Origin: Devosia faecipullorum
GTDB lineage: Bacteria; Pseudomonadota; Alphaproteobacteria; Rhizobiales; Devosiaceae
Length of the DNA: 64,000 nt
Reading direction: 5' to 3'
NCBI RefSeq assembly: GCF_015158295.1
Contig: NZ_JACDXV010000006.1
Span: forward strand, 62,001 to 126,000
Both the position numbers and the translations under genes were made by a program. Below the pieces are notes generated by a model. The model ran no database searches. It was given only the letters and a program-made list of their open reading frames with translations, and was not told where the DNA came from. Below, piece after piece: positions 35,397-43,656 of this stretch. Each line of letters starts with the position of its first letter. Position 1 is the stretch's first letter.

Positions 35397-36304
35397 TGTG
35401 CCGCCGTGGTCTGTGCCAGGCTCTCTGCATATAGGGCGATGCCACGCGCCAGAGGCATCTGCGGCATCCAGCCGAGATCGCGCGCGATGGCCGAAATATC
35501 GAATTCGCGCTGGATATCGGGCACGTCGTCCTGTCCCGCGACCATCGCTATACGCGCGCCCGGCAATGCCTGCTGTGCCGTAGCCACGATATCAGGCATG
35601 GTCAGCGCTTCGCCACCGGCCACATTGTAGCGCCGCTCCGGCAGTCTGCCTGCATCGAGCGCCGTGATGATGGCGCCAACCACGTCGTCCACATGGACAT
35701 AGTGATACATGAAGTTCGGATCACACGGGATGACTGTCCCATTGCCTGCGAGGTGATTGCGGATCACATCGGCAAGCACGCAATTGCCCCGGCGATGCGG
35801 CCCATAGACCCGCGCAATGCGCAGGCTTACGCCATCGAGACCGTGCTCGGTCAGGAAAGCATCGACCAGCGCCTCGCCGGAAACCTTGCTGGCGGCATAG
35901 ACCGAGGTCGGACGCAGGGGCGTGGCTTCATTGATGACGCCCGGCCCGACACTGCCATAGACGCTGATCGACGAGCAGAACACGAAGCGACGCACCCCGT
36001 GGCGACGAGCCTGATCCATCAGCCGCGCCGTGCCAGCGATATTGACGTCGACCACCAGCCCAGGATTGTCACGCGCCAGCATTGGCCCGGAAATCGCACC
36101 GCAATGAATAACGGCGGTAATGTCGTGGTTCGCGAACAGGGCTTCGACGGCTGCCTGGTCCGTCAGCTGCGCGATGATCAGGTCGGGGTCGTCCCGTCCG
36201 TGGCTGACGGCATCGGTCGCGACGACCGGTCGCCCCAATTGGGCCAGTCGCTGGCGCAGTGCCATGCCGACGAGGCCCGCGCCTCCGGTGATCAGGATGC
36301 TCAT
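35393..36304 (-). CDS. NAD-dependent epimerase/dehydratase (extended SDR), copy 2
   Basis: Extended SDR of 303 aa, related to copy 1 at 23776-24690. Rossmann motif ITGGAGLVGMAL, catalytic Ser in FCSSISVYGS, and Tyr-Lys in SVYAASKVSGEAL. Shared VYGPHRRGNC and YNVAGGEALTMPDIV segments suggest the same reaction class on a related sugar acid or nucleotide sugar. Start ATG 36304 overlaps the SDR stop (ATGA), which rules out the very long upstream frame to 36730 that runs antisense-like through the SDR gene in another frame. It is positioned between the SDR dehydrogenase and the SIS gene, implying a sugar-modifying branch. Confidence 0.85.
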   Translation of the reverse strand: MSILITGGAGLVGMALRQRLAQLGRPVVATDAVSHGRDDPDLIIAQLTDQAAVEALFANHDITAVIHCGAISGPMLARDNPGLVVDVNIAGTARLMDQARRHGVRRFVFCSSISVYGSVGPGVINEATPLRPTSVYAASKVSGEALVDAFLTEHGLDGVSLRIARVYGPHRRGNCVLADVIRNHLAGNGTVIPCDPNFMYHYVHVDDVVGAIITALDAGRLPERRYNVAGGEALTMPDIVATAQQALPGARIAMVAGQDDVPDIQREFDISAIARDLGWMPQMPLARGIALYAESLAQTTAAQ

Positions 36305-37047
36305 AGCGCCACCATTCCGCCATCGACGCTGAGGTCCGCGCCGGTCACGAAGGACGAACCCGCCGAGCACAGGAACACGATGGTCTCGGCCACTTCTTCG
36401 GACTGTGCGAAGCGACCGATCGGCGTCAGCGGCAGGAAGGCAGCGCGCTGCGCATCGGTCACCGTGCGCTGGATGCCGGTCATCGTCGTGCCGGGAGAGA
36501 CCGAGTTGATCTGAACATTGTCGGCGGCGTATTGCACGCCGGCCTGCCGCGTCAGGGCGAGGACTGCTCCCTTGGAGGCGCAATAGACGGCCGCGTCGCG
36601 CAGCCCGATATGGGCGGCAGTCGAGGCCACGTTGCAGATCTTGCCGCGCTTGGCCGCCACCATGGCGGGCAACACGGCCTGCATGCCGAGCCACACGCCC
36701 TTGGCGTTGATGCTCATCATCTGGTCCCACATGTCCTCGGTGCTGCCGATCACGCTGTCGCCGGGCATGGCGATACCCGCATTGTTGACGAGCACGTCGA
36801 TGCGGCCAAACCGGACCAGGAGGTCAGCGACCAGCTTGTTCCAGGCCGCGCCATTGCGCACATCCATGGTCGCGCCGATGACGGTGCAACCCTTGGCCGT
36901 CAATTCGGCCTCGACCTCTTCCACGCCCCTGACATCGATGAGCACCACAATGCCACCCAGCTCGGCAAAGCGCCGTGCGGAGGCGCGGCCAATGCCGTCG
37001 CCGGCTCCGGTCACGAGGATAATCTGGTCGGCGAAGTCGTCTGTCAT
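36301..37047 (-). CDS. Short-chain dehydrogenase/reductase (classical SDR)
   Basis: NAD(P)-dependent oxidoreductase of 248 aa. The cofactor loop is VTGAGDGIGRASARRFAELG; the NNAG motif is in DVLVNNAGIAMPGD; the catalytic triad Ser-Tyr-Lys lies in VASTAAHIGLRDAAVYCASKGA. The Asp in VVLIDVRG suggests NAD rather than NADP. The gene overlaps both the amidase stop (ATGA at 37044-37047) and the epimerase start. Substrate unknown; sugar alcohols, sugar lactones or hydroxy acids are common for this subclass. Confidence 0.88.
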   Translation of the reverse strand: MTDDFADQIILVTGAGDGIGRASARRFAELGGIVVLIDVRGVEEVEAELTAKGCTVIGATMDVRNGAAWNKLVADLLVRFGRIDVLVNNAGIAMPGDSVIGSTEDMWDQMMSINAKGVWLGMQAVLPAMVAAKRGKICNVASTAAHIGLRDAAVYCASKGAVLALTRQAGVQYAADNVQINSVSPGTTMTGIQRTVTDAQRAAFLPLTPIGRFAQSEEVAETIVFLCSAGSSFVTGADLSVDGGMVAL

Positions 37048-38453
37048 GGCAGTATCCTCGATGGAATGAGCGGCGCATGCGCCAGGTTGGAAAGGGTGGA
37101 TGCAGCAAACTCGATCAGCGCGCGATCTCGTCCGGGCGCCGCGATGATCTGGACGCCGATGCCGCCGCCATCTTCGGTCATGGCCAACGGCACATTCAGC
37201 GCGGGTAGACCGGCAACATTGGCCCAGGCGGTGAAAATGGCATGGCCGCGCGGCCCGACATCCTGCCCGTCGATGGTGTCGGGATAGGGCTGGCGCGCGT
37301 CCCAGGCGAGCGCCGCAATCGTCGGACTGATCAGCAGGTCGACATGCTCGAAGAGACGTCGTGCCAATGTCCGCACCTGCTGTGCGCCAGCGAGTGCGTC
37401 AATGTAGTCGGCGCCCGACACTGCCATTCCGGCCTCGACCATCTTGCGCGTGTTTTCGCTGGTTTCCCGCGCGATGAGGTGTCGGCTGACGTGCCAGGCG
37501 AGCCCGGCCTGCGCCACGGTGTGCCAGACCGCGTTGGCGCCAGCGGCGTCGAACGGTTCTGCACTAACTTGCACCGGCCAAGCCAGCGTCTCCAACTGGC
37601 GCACAAACCCAGAAAAAGCCGCGACCACGCGCGGATCGACCGGCGCGCCTGCCACTGTGTCGAATGTCAGGATGCGCGGCTGCGTCGGCATTGTATCGCC
37701 TGGTTGATAGGCGCCCCGGCTGCGTGGGTCGGCATCGTCAGGCCCGGCCATGATGGCCAGGATAGCTGCGAGGTCCGCGGCATCGCGCGTCACCGGACCG
37801 ATCACCTCGAAGTCATTCAGGATTGCGGGAAAGCCGCCCGCCCGTGCAATTGTGCCGATCGACGGCTTGAAGCCCCACAAGCCGCAATGGGCGGCCGGGC
37901 GACGGATCGAACCACCTCCGTCAGTGCCGATGGCTATCGGACCAAACCCTGCCGCGACGGCTGCCGCGCCGCCGCCTGTCGAGCCACCCGGCGTCCGGTC
38001 GGGTGCCAGCGGGTTGAACGTCGGTCCAAAAAGGGCATTGTCGGTATAGCCCTGGAGCGTAAATTCGGGGACATTGGTCTTGCCCAGCACAAGCAACCCG
38101 GCGTCCCGCAGGCGGCGCACAGCTGGCTCGTCGGTATCAGGCCGGTCGTGCTCATGCGCGCGGCTGCCCCAGCGCGCCGGCAGGCCTGCAACGTGAATGT
38201 TGTCCTTGATGGTGATCGGCACGCCATCGAGCGGCGAGAGCGGCTTACCCACCTGCCAGCGTGCGTCCGCCCCACGAGCGGCCTGCAACAGAGCTTCGGA
38301 ATCCTGCGCGATGATCGCATTGATCGCAGGATTGATCGCCTCGATCCGCTTTTCTATGGCTGCTACGGCCTCGCTTGGCCGCATTTGTCCCGTGCGAAAA
38401 CGGGCTGCCAGTTGTAGCGCCGTCAGGTCCCAGATGGGTGTATTGTCGGTCAT
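37044..38453 (-). CDS. Amidase (amidase signature family)
   Basis: Hydrolyses a C-N amide bond. The Ser-cisSer-Lys triad is complete: Lys83 in PITIKDN, Ser158 in RTPGGSTGGGAAA, and nucleophile Ser182 in IGTDGGGSIRRPA. Length 469 aa, standard for the family. It overlaps the monooxygenase stop and the SDR start by four bases each, so it is translationally coupled to both. In this operon, downstream of a ring-opening amidohydrolase, it is a good candidate for hydrolysing the linear ureido or amide product (a ureidomalonase-like role). That role is inference; generic amidases of this family vary widely in substrate. Confidence 0.9.
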   Translation of the reverse strand: MTDNTPIWDLTALQLAARFRTGQMRPSEAVAAIEKRIEAINPAINAIIAQDSEALLQAARGADARWQVGKPLSPLDGVPITIKDNIHVAGLPARWGSRAHEHDRPDTDEPAVRRLRDAGLLVLGKTNVPEFTLQGYTDNALFGPTFNPLAPDRTPGGSTGGGAAAVAAGFGPIAIGTDGGGSIRRPAAHCGLWGFKPSIGTIARAGGFPAILNDFEVIGPVTRDAADLAAILAIMAGPDDADPRSRGAYQPGDTMPTQPRILTFDTVAGAPVDPRVVAAFSGFVRQLETLAWPVQVSAEPFDAAGANAVWHTVAQAGLAWHVSRHLIARETSENTRKMVEAGMAVSGADYIDALAGAQQVRTLARRLFEHVDLLISPTIAALAWDARQPYPDTIDGQDVGPRGHAIFTAWANVAGLPALNVPLAMTEDGGGIGVQIIAAPGRDRALIEFAASTLSNLAHAPLIPSRILP

Positions 38454-39640
38454 CTCGGTCTCGGCGCGTCACGATAAAGCTGCTGCAATTTTTCGAGAAA
38501 CGCCGGCTCGAGCTTCCTTGCCGTCCCCGCGACCGGGTCCGCGCCAGCCAGCATGGTGTCGGTTGCGTCGCGCGAAAAGCCAGTCACGAAATCGATGCGC
38601 TTCTGTCGTCGCGCTGCAAAGCGTTCGGGCACCACGTTCAGTTCGACGCCATCGGCGAGCGCATGGCGGATTTCGTCCACCAGCACGCAGGCATCCTCGA
38701 TCGACTGCGTCGCACCTTGCCCCAGCGTGGGCAGCATGGGATGCGCCGCATCCCCGGCAAGCACCGCGCGGGAGGCACCGACCAGCCGGGTCTCTCGTTC
38801 CTGCAGGCGCGCCCAGTGCAATTGCGCCTCATCATCCCCTATGGCATCCAGCAGAAACCGCACGCTCTCGGCTGTTGCGCCGGAAGCCGGTACGAATAGC
38901 GCCCGAATGGCGTCCGTGAGCTTCATCGATTCCGGGATCGAGGTGTCCCCCTGCAGCGGAAACGAGCCAGCGCAGTAGACGAGGTTTCCCGGAATGCGGA
39001 ATGCCAACAGGCGGTTCGGCCCGTTGAACCATTGGGCGTAATCGTCGATCGGGCTGTCGGCCGGAGCCGGACACAGGAGCCGGAACAGCGCAATGCCGGG
39101 ATGCTGGATTGGGTCCGGCGCCAACAGGCTGTCCCGCACCAGCGAGTAGCGGCCATCGGCGGCGATCAGCAGATCAAGAGCGTCGATCTCGTACGTCCCG
39201 CTGTCGTCCCGCATCTGCATGAACGGCCGATCTTCGGTCTGGCCCGCCGCTACAACTTCTGTGCCATAGCGGATCGTGCTGCCCGCCGACGCCCGCAGCC
39301 TGGCATTGAGTTCTGCCCAGCCGATGCGGAGACCCGGATTGTCCGCCAATTGGCCGAGATCGAACTGCGCCAGCGGCGTGCCATCCGTCAGGGCAATCGT
39401 CCAGTCGCTCCAGGGCAGGCCCCCCGAGCTGAGATGGCTGGCAACGTCGGGCAAAAACAGCCGTAACGCCTTGACGGCGTTGGGTCCGATATTGAGCCCG
39501 GTGCCGGCATCGAGCTGCGCCCCTTGCGGACTGCGCTCGCAGCAGATCACCTCGACATCGTCACGGTCGGCAAAGCCAGCGGCCACGAGACTGCCCACGA
39601 CGCCGCCGCCCGCCACGCCAATACGAAACCTGCGGCTCAC
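38450..39640 (-). CDS. FAD-dependent monooxygenase (class A, salicylate/urate/nicotinate hydroxylase-like)
   Basis: NAD(P)H-dependent flavoprotein that hydroxylates an aromatic or heteroaromatic ring. FAD-binding motifs are visible: IGVAGGGVVGSLVA at the N-terminus, DLLIAADGRYSLVRDSL (the DG motif), and VLAGDAAHPMLPTLGQGA (the GD motif) near residue 285. Length 396 aa, no membrane segment. The start is GTG 39640, 1 bp after the ring-opening amidohydrolase stop, so the two are coupled. Relatives include urate hydroxylase HpxO and 6-hydroxynicotinate 3-monooxygenase. In this setting it may oxidise a pyrimidine or purine-type base before ring opening; no experiment supports that yet. Confidence 0.87.
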   Translation of the reverse strand: MSRRFRIGVAGGGVVGSLVAAGFADRDDVEVICCERSPQGAQLDAGTGLNIGPNAVKALRLFLPDVASHLSSGGLPWSDWTIALTDGTPLAQFDLGQLADNPGLRIGWAELNARLRASAGSTIRYGTEVVAAGQTEDRPFMQMRDDSGTYEIDALDLLIAADGRYSLVRDSLLAPDPIQHPGIALFRLLCPAPADSPIDDYAQWFNGPNRLLAFRIPGNLVYCAGSFPLQGDTSIPESMKLTDAIRALFVPASGATAESVRFLLDAIGDDEAQLHWARLQERETRLVGASRAVLAGDAAHPMLPTLGQGATQSIEDACVLVDEIRHALADGVELNVVPERFAARRQKRIDFVTGFSRDATDTMLAGADPVAGTARKLEPAFLEKLQQLYRDAPRPR

Positions 39641-39641
39641 C

Positions 39642-40745
39642 TCAATGGCTCGCGCGTTCGACGATCAGAGCCAGCATGCCACCGCCATCTGGTCCCTGAT
39701 GTTCGGCACCACCCGAAACGAACAGCGCCGTATCGCCCAGCACGCTGGCGGCAATAGCGCCGACCGCACCGCGAATGTGGCGCTGCTGATCGATATCGCC
39801 GTCGGTCAGCATGGTATGCACCCGGCCGCGAATCTTGCCGCTGCGCGATGCCTCGCATTTGATGAAACCGGCGCGCAATCGCTGCGTCTGTTCGGCATCA
39901 AGCTGCGGGTCCGCCGTCATGTCGAGCTGGTTGAGCACGGCGTGAATGCCCTTGATATCGAGGGCGTCCGCCATAGTGCCGTGGGCAATGGTCAGCGGAC
40001 CTGACCAGTGCTCGCTCATGCCGACCACGATCACCTCGTTGCAGCGCACTTCTGTGCCGGCCGAGCAACTGCCGACCGAGGTGAAAAGCCAAAAATCCTT
40101 GAGCACTGCAGCTTCCACTGCCGCATCCGTCGAAATTTCTCCCAGCGCCTTGCCAATGCCAAAGGCCGATGCCGAGCGACCCAGTGCCATCAGCCGACCG
40201 GCATTGTCCGACACCAGCGGGTGCTTAGCCGCGAGAATATCTTCCGTCCCGAAAGCCGGCCCCTTCACCTGCACGAAATGCACGTCTTTCGCCGAAGCGA
40301 TGCCGGCCGATGCCATGGCCCGCTGCACGGCAATAGCTGTCGTATCGATCTGGATCTGGCGACCGATCTCGCCCGGATCGTAGTCCGGCGTAAAGGCCAC
40401 GCCGATCGCCAGGGCCGGTCCGCCGGAACTAGTCTCTGCTTCGCGCGCGGCGAAAACGGTATAATGCGCTGAAAGCACGCCCTCGACGCCGCCCGAAAAC
40501 ACAAAGGGCACGCGCTGCCGCACGGCTTCCGGCGTCTCGCCCGTATGCCTTGCGATCAACAGGGCCAGTGAGAGCGTCAGATAGCCACGCGTATGGTCGT
40601 TGACGAGGCCGTTGCCATGCGTCTTGCCGATCACGGCGACGATGTCGTGGGCCGCCAGGTCACCTGCAAGGAGCGCTTGCTCCAATTCTGACACATCACC
40701 TGGATCCGACAGAGGAAAGCGGAAAACGTCGCAGCGCATATTCAT
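39642..40745 (-). CDS. Ring-opening amidohydrolase (cyanuric acid hydrolase/barbiturase family)
   Basis: Member of the small family (PF09663) that opens cyanuric acid or barbituric acid rings. The threefold Ser-Lys arrangement is present in 367 aa: Lys41 (VIGKTHGNG) with Ser84 (FSGGVEGV), Lys161 (VQVKGPAF) with Ser226/Ser228 (GSCSAGTE), and Lys296 (GFIKCEAS) with Ser344 in the diagnostic VSGGAEHQGPDGGG. ATG 40745 or 40739 is the start; both lack a strong ribosome-binding site. It heads the minus-strand operon with the monooxygenase and amidase. With no s-triazine genes nearby but many nucleoside genes, a pyrimidine-derived (barbiturate-like) substrate is more likely than cyanuric acid. Confidence 0.9.
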   Translation of the reverse strand: MNMRCDVFRFPLSDPGDVSELEQALLAGDLAAHDIVAVIGKTHGNGLVNDHTRGYLTLSLALLIARHTGETPEAVRQRVPFVFSGGVEGVLSAHYTVFAAREAETSSGGPALAIGVAFTPDYDPGEIGRQIQIDTTAIAVQRAMASAGIASAKDVHFVQVKGPAFGTEDILAAKHPLVSDNAGRLMALGRSASAFGIGKALGEISTDAAVEAAVLKDFWLFTSVGSCSAGTEVRCNEVIVVGMSEHWSGPLTIAHGTMADALDIKGIHAVLNQLDMTADPQLDAEQTQRLRAGFIKCEASRSGKIRGRVHTMLTDGDIDQQRHIRGAVGAIAASVLGDTALFVSGGAEHQGPDGGGMLALIVERASH

Positions 40746-40755
40746 ACCCAGACCA

Positions 40756-40787
40756 TTGACATCAGAGGTCAGACCACATGGTATAGG
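40756..40787 (+). promoter_or_regulatory. Promoter with internal GntR operator upstream of the CoA-transferase operon
   Basis: TTGACA at 40756-40761 is a consensus -35. AGAGGTCAGAC at 40764-40774, extending to the GGTCAGACC palindrome (40767-40775), occupies the spacer, and TGGTAT/TATAGG at 40779-40787 is the likely -10. The arrangement places the operator under RNA polymerase, as for a classic repressor. The same spacer must also carry the promoter of the divergent ring-opening amidohydrolase operon. Confidence 0.55.
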
Positions 40788-40879
40788 CAAACCGGCGACG
40801 CAGGCAAGTATGGCTGTCGCAATATGTGCATTGAAGCCGTGGCAGCCTCCGGGGCGCTTGCGGAATTTTGGAGGATCAG

Positions 40880-42070
40880 ATGACAAATCAACAGGCTCAA
40901 TTCGGCGCGGGCGCCCTGGTGGGAATGCGCGTGCTTGACGTGAGCCAGGTCATGGCTGGTCCCTTTTGCTGCATGATGCTGGGCGATATGGGCGCCGACG
41001 TCATCAAGGTCGAACCCCCCAAGGGCGGCGATCAGACGCGCCGAGCCATGGGCTTCAAGCTCAAGGGCGATGACAGCCTCGGCTTCCTCAACATGAACCG
41101 CAACAAACGCTCCATCGCCATCGATCTCAAAAGCGATGAAGGCCGTGAGATATTCTATGCTTTGGCCAAGACAGCCGATGTCATCGTCGAAAACTACCGC
41201 CCCGGCACCATGAAGAAGCTGGGGATCGACTACGACACGATCAGCAAGATCAATCCCGGCATCATCTATGCAAGCATTTCGGGCTTCGGCCAGACCGGCC
41301 CCTGGGCTGACCGGCCCGGATTCGACCTGATTGCCCAGGCCGCGACCGGCGTCATGAGCATTACCGGCCACCCCGGTGGCCCACCGGCCAAGTCCGGCGT
41401 TCCGGTCACCGATATCGGCTGCTCGCTGTTCGCGCTCTACGCCATCCTTACTGCCTATATTGGACGGCAGAAGACCGGACAGGGCCAGCATATCGATGCC
41501 TCACTCTATGACGCCGGCATCGCCTTCGCCGTCTGGGACATCTGCGAATATTGGGGCACCGGCAACGTGCCCGAGCGCATCGGAACGGCCAACCGCATGG
41601 CGGCGCCCTATCAGGCTGTGCAGGCCAGCGACGGTTATTTCGTCTTCGGCGCCAATAATGACCGGCTCTATGAACGCCTCTGCGAAGTCATCGACCGCCC
41701 CGATCTGTTGAGCCACCCGAACTATGCCACCAATGCCCTGCGTATGGCCAATCGAGAGGCGCTGATCGGCGAACTCGAACAGAGCTTTACCCAGTGGACG
41801 CGCGAAGAATGCGTCGACAAGCTGCTGGCAGTGGGCATCCCGGCCGGGCCGATCAATGACTATGCCGAGGCGCTGGAGAACGAACATGCTCGCGAGCGCG
41901 ATGTGGTGATGAAGATCGATCATCCAATCGAGGGCGAGGTCAATTCCATCGGCTTCCCGGTGCGCCTCTCCGGCACGCCGCAAAAGGTGCGCCGTCCGCC
42001 GCCGCTTCTAGGCGAACATACGGACGAAATCCTGCGCGAGCTGGGCATCGAACCGGCGACAGTCCAATGA
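40880..42070 (+). CDS. CaiB/BaiF class III CoA-transferase
   Basis: Transfers CoA between carboxylic acids, activating a catabolic acid. The N-terminal VLDVSQVMAGPFCCMMLGDMG and ADVIKVEPPKGGD are classic for the family; the catalytic Asp lies in GPWADRPGFDLIAQAATG (about residue 160). Other hallmarks are NRNKRSIAIDLKSDEGRE and the C-terminal PPLLGEHTDEIL. Length 396 aa. ATG 40880 has GGAGG 5 nt upstream; the TTG at 40868 is rejected. It overlaps the crotonase gene (ATGA). Its promoter carries the island operator, tying it to nucleoside use. Malonate or a related diacid released from a pyrimidine ring would be a logical acceptor; this is inference. Confidence 0.92.
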   Translation: MTNQQAQFGAGALVGMRVLDVSQVMAGPFCCMMLGDMGADVIKVEPPKGGDQTRRAMGFKLKGDDSLGFLNMNRNKRSIAIDLKSDEGREIFYALAKTADVIVENYRPGTMKKLGIDYDTISKINPGIIYASISGFGQTGPWADRPGFDLIAQAATGVMSITGHPGGPPAKSGVPVTDIGCSLFALYAILTAYIGRQKTGQGQHIDASLYDAGIAFAVWDICEYWGTGNVPERIGTANRMAAPYQAVQASDGYFVFGANNDRLYERLCEVIDRPDLLSHPNYATNALRMANREALIGELEQSFTQWTREECVDKLLAVGIPAGPINDYAEALENEHARERDVVMKIDHPIEGEVNSIGFPVRLSGTPQKVRRPPPLLGEHTDEILRELGIEPATVQ

Positions 42071-42837
42071 GCGCCTCTGCCATTGTGCTGACGGTAGACG
42101 GGCCGGTCGCGCGGATCCGCATCGACCGCCCTGAAGCCCGCAACGCCATGACCCTCGCCATGTATGAGGCGCTGGTCACTACGTTGGGTGAATTGCGTGA
42201 CGATGGCGCAGTGCGCCTGCTGGTGCTCGAAGGCGACGACAAGGCCTTCGCGGCGGGCACAGAGATTTCCGAGTTCACCGCCTTCACTTCGGGCCGCGAT
42301 GGCCTCGCCTATGAGGCCAAGGTGGAGCAGGTGGTCAACACGCTCGAGACTATGCCATTCCCCACCCTCGCTGCAGTAAAGGGCGTGGCCACCGGTGGCG
42401 GGTTGATGCTCGCCGTCGCTTGCGACCTGCAAGTTATGTCGGCCACCGCCCGCATCGGCGCGCCGATTGCCCGCACGGTCGGCAATTGCCTGTCGTCTCG
42501 CAATCTGGCGCGCTTGCAAACGCTGGTGGGTCCGGCGCTGCTGCGCCGCATGCTGTTCGCCGCCGAACTGGTCAAGGCGACGGAGATTTCGGGCAGTGCC
42601 TTCCCGACCTGGATCGTCGAACCCGAAAGCTTCGATACCGTGCTCACCGAAAAGATTGAGACCATTGCCGGCGCCGCCCCGCTAACGCAGCGCGCCACCA
42701 AGGCCTCCCTGGTGCGCATTGCCGGCGGCGACCTTGAGGACGCCGATATCATTGAGCGAACCTATGGCAGCACTGATTTTGCCGAAGGTGTCGGCGCATT
42801 TCTCGAACGCCGCAAACCAATATGGCAAAACCGCTGA
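42067..42837 (+). CDS. Enoyl-CoA hydratase/isomerase family (crotonase)
   Basis: A 256-aa crotonase-fold enzyme acting on a CoA thioester made by the adjacent CoA-transferase. The oxyanion-hole segments are KAFAAGTEISEF and VKGVATGGGLMLAVACDL. The position where hydratases usually have the second catalytic Glu (the PE-GL-P segment) reads GAPIARTVGNCLS, so it may not be a normal hydratase; the crotonase fold also hosts decarboxylases and isomerases. It overlaps the CoA-transferase by ATGA and is followed after 24 bp by the hydratase gene. Reaction undetermined. Confidence 0.86.
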   Translation: MSASAIVLTVDGPVARIRIDRPEARNAMTLAMYEALVTTLGELRDDGAVRLLVLEGDDKAFAAGTEISEFTAFTSGRDGLAYEAKVEQVVNTLETMPFPTLAAVKGVATGGGLMLAVACDLQVMSATARIGAPIARTVGNCLSSRNLARLQTLVGPALLRRMLFAAELVKATEISGSAFPTWIVEPESFDTVLTEKIETIAGAAPLTQRATKASLVRIAGGDLEDADIIERTYGSTDFAEGVGAFLERRKPIWQNR

Positions 42838-42861
42838 CATCGTTTGAATAAGGGGCGAACG

Positions 42862-43656
42862 ATGGACGACGCACAGGCCATAGCCGATAGATTTCTGCTT
42901 GCGCGCCGAAACAGTCGCTACCTCAAGGCATTTCCAGGTGCTCAGCCCGCAACGCTGGCTGACGCCTATAGGGTGCAGGAGCGCATGCTGGCAGGCTACC
43001 CCGTTGAGCCTGTCGGCTGGAAGGTCGGAAGCATTGCTCCTCGCATGGCTGCAATCCTCGGTGCCGACCGCCTCGTCGGTCCCATCGTGAACCTAGCCCA
43101 CGCACCCGCCGGCGTCATGGTCGAGGCCCCCCTGATTTCAGGCGGCTTCGGCGCCGTCGAGGCCGAGATCGCCCTGCTGATCGGCAGCGATATCCCTGCC
43201 CAACGCGAACCTCCTGTGATGGCTGAGTTGGCTGCCCATGTGGCCAGCACACACATTGCCGCCGAGATCGCCGGCAGTCCGCTCGCCACCATCGTCGACC
43301 TTGGGCCCACGGCCGTCATATCCGACCATGGCAACAACCTTGCAGTTGTGATCGGCGACACCATACCCAACGGCCTCGCTCAATCGCTGGACAGTCTGAC
43401 CTGTACGGTCAGCATCGATCAGGCGGCAATCGCGTCTGGCAGTGCCGGACAGGTCCCCGGCGGTCCCTTGGCCGCCCTGTCCTTTCTCGTACAGCAGTTA
43501 GCCACGCGCGGCAGGTCGCTGAAACGAGGCGATTGGGTCAGTACCGGCGCAATGACCGGTGTGCACAGCGTGGCACCCGGCATGCAGGCTGAACTTGATT
43601 TCGGCGCCCATGGCCGCATTCCCATCCGGTTCGTCCAAGCGACGACCGGGCATTAG
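42862..43656 (+). CDS. 2-keto-4-pentenoate hydratase / 2-oxo acid decarboxylase-like (FAH/MhpD superfamily)
   Basis: A 264-aa enzyme of the fumarylacetoacetase-fold hydratase family, using a divalent metal to hydrate or decarboxylate 2-oxo acids. Typical features include the N-terminal AIADRFLLARRN and DAYRVQERMLAG, GWKVGSIAPRMA, the metal-binding EAEIALLIGSDIP region with Glu residues, and the C-terminal VSTGAMTGVHSVAPGMQAELDFG. ATG 42862 has AAGGGGCG upstream; the in-frame TTG at 42844 is rejected. It is last in the CoA-transferase operon. Its presence points to a 4-oxo or 2-oxo acid intermediate, and it may belong to the ring-degradation branch. Confidence 0.85.
   Translation: MDDAQAIADRFLLARRNSRYLKAFPGAQPATLADAYRVQERMLAGYPVEPVGWKVGSIAPRMAAILGADRLVGPIVNLAHAPAGVMVEAPLISGGFGAVEAEIALLIGSDIPAQREPPVMAELAAHVASTHIAAEIAGSPLATIVDLGPTAVISDHGNNLAVVIGDTIPNGLAQSLDSLTCTVSIDQAAIASGSAGQVPGGPLAALSFLVQQLATRGRSLKRGDWVSTGAMTGVHSVAPGMQAELDFGAHGRIPIRFVQATTGH

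Noticed and set aside
36305-36730. Upstream extension of the second epimerase
   Set aside because: It lies wholly within the SDR gene in a different frame; the ATGA overlap at 36301-36304 and the Rossmann motif at the start fix the true N-terminus.
39642-40745. Cyanuric acid (s-triazine) degradation locus
   Set aside because: The family fits, but there is no biuret hydrolase, allophanate hydrolase or triazine chlorohydrolase gene nearby; nucleoside genes surround it instead.
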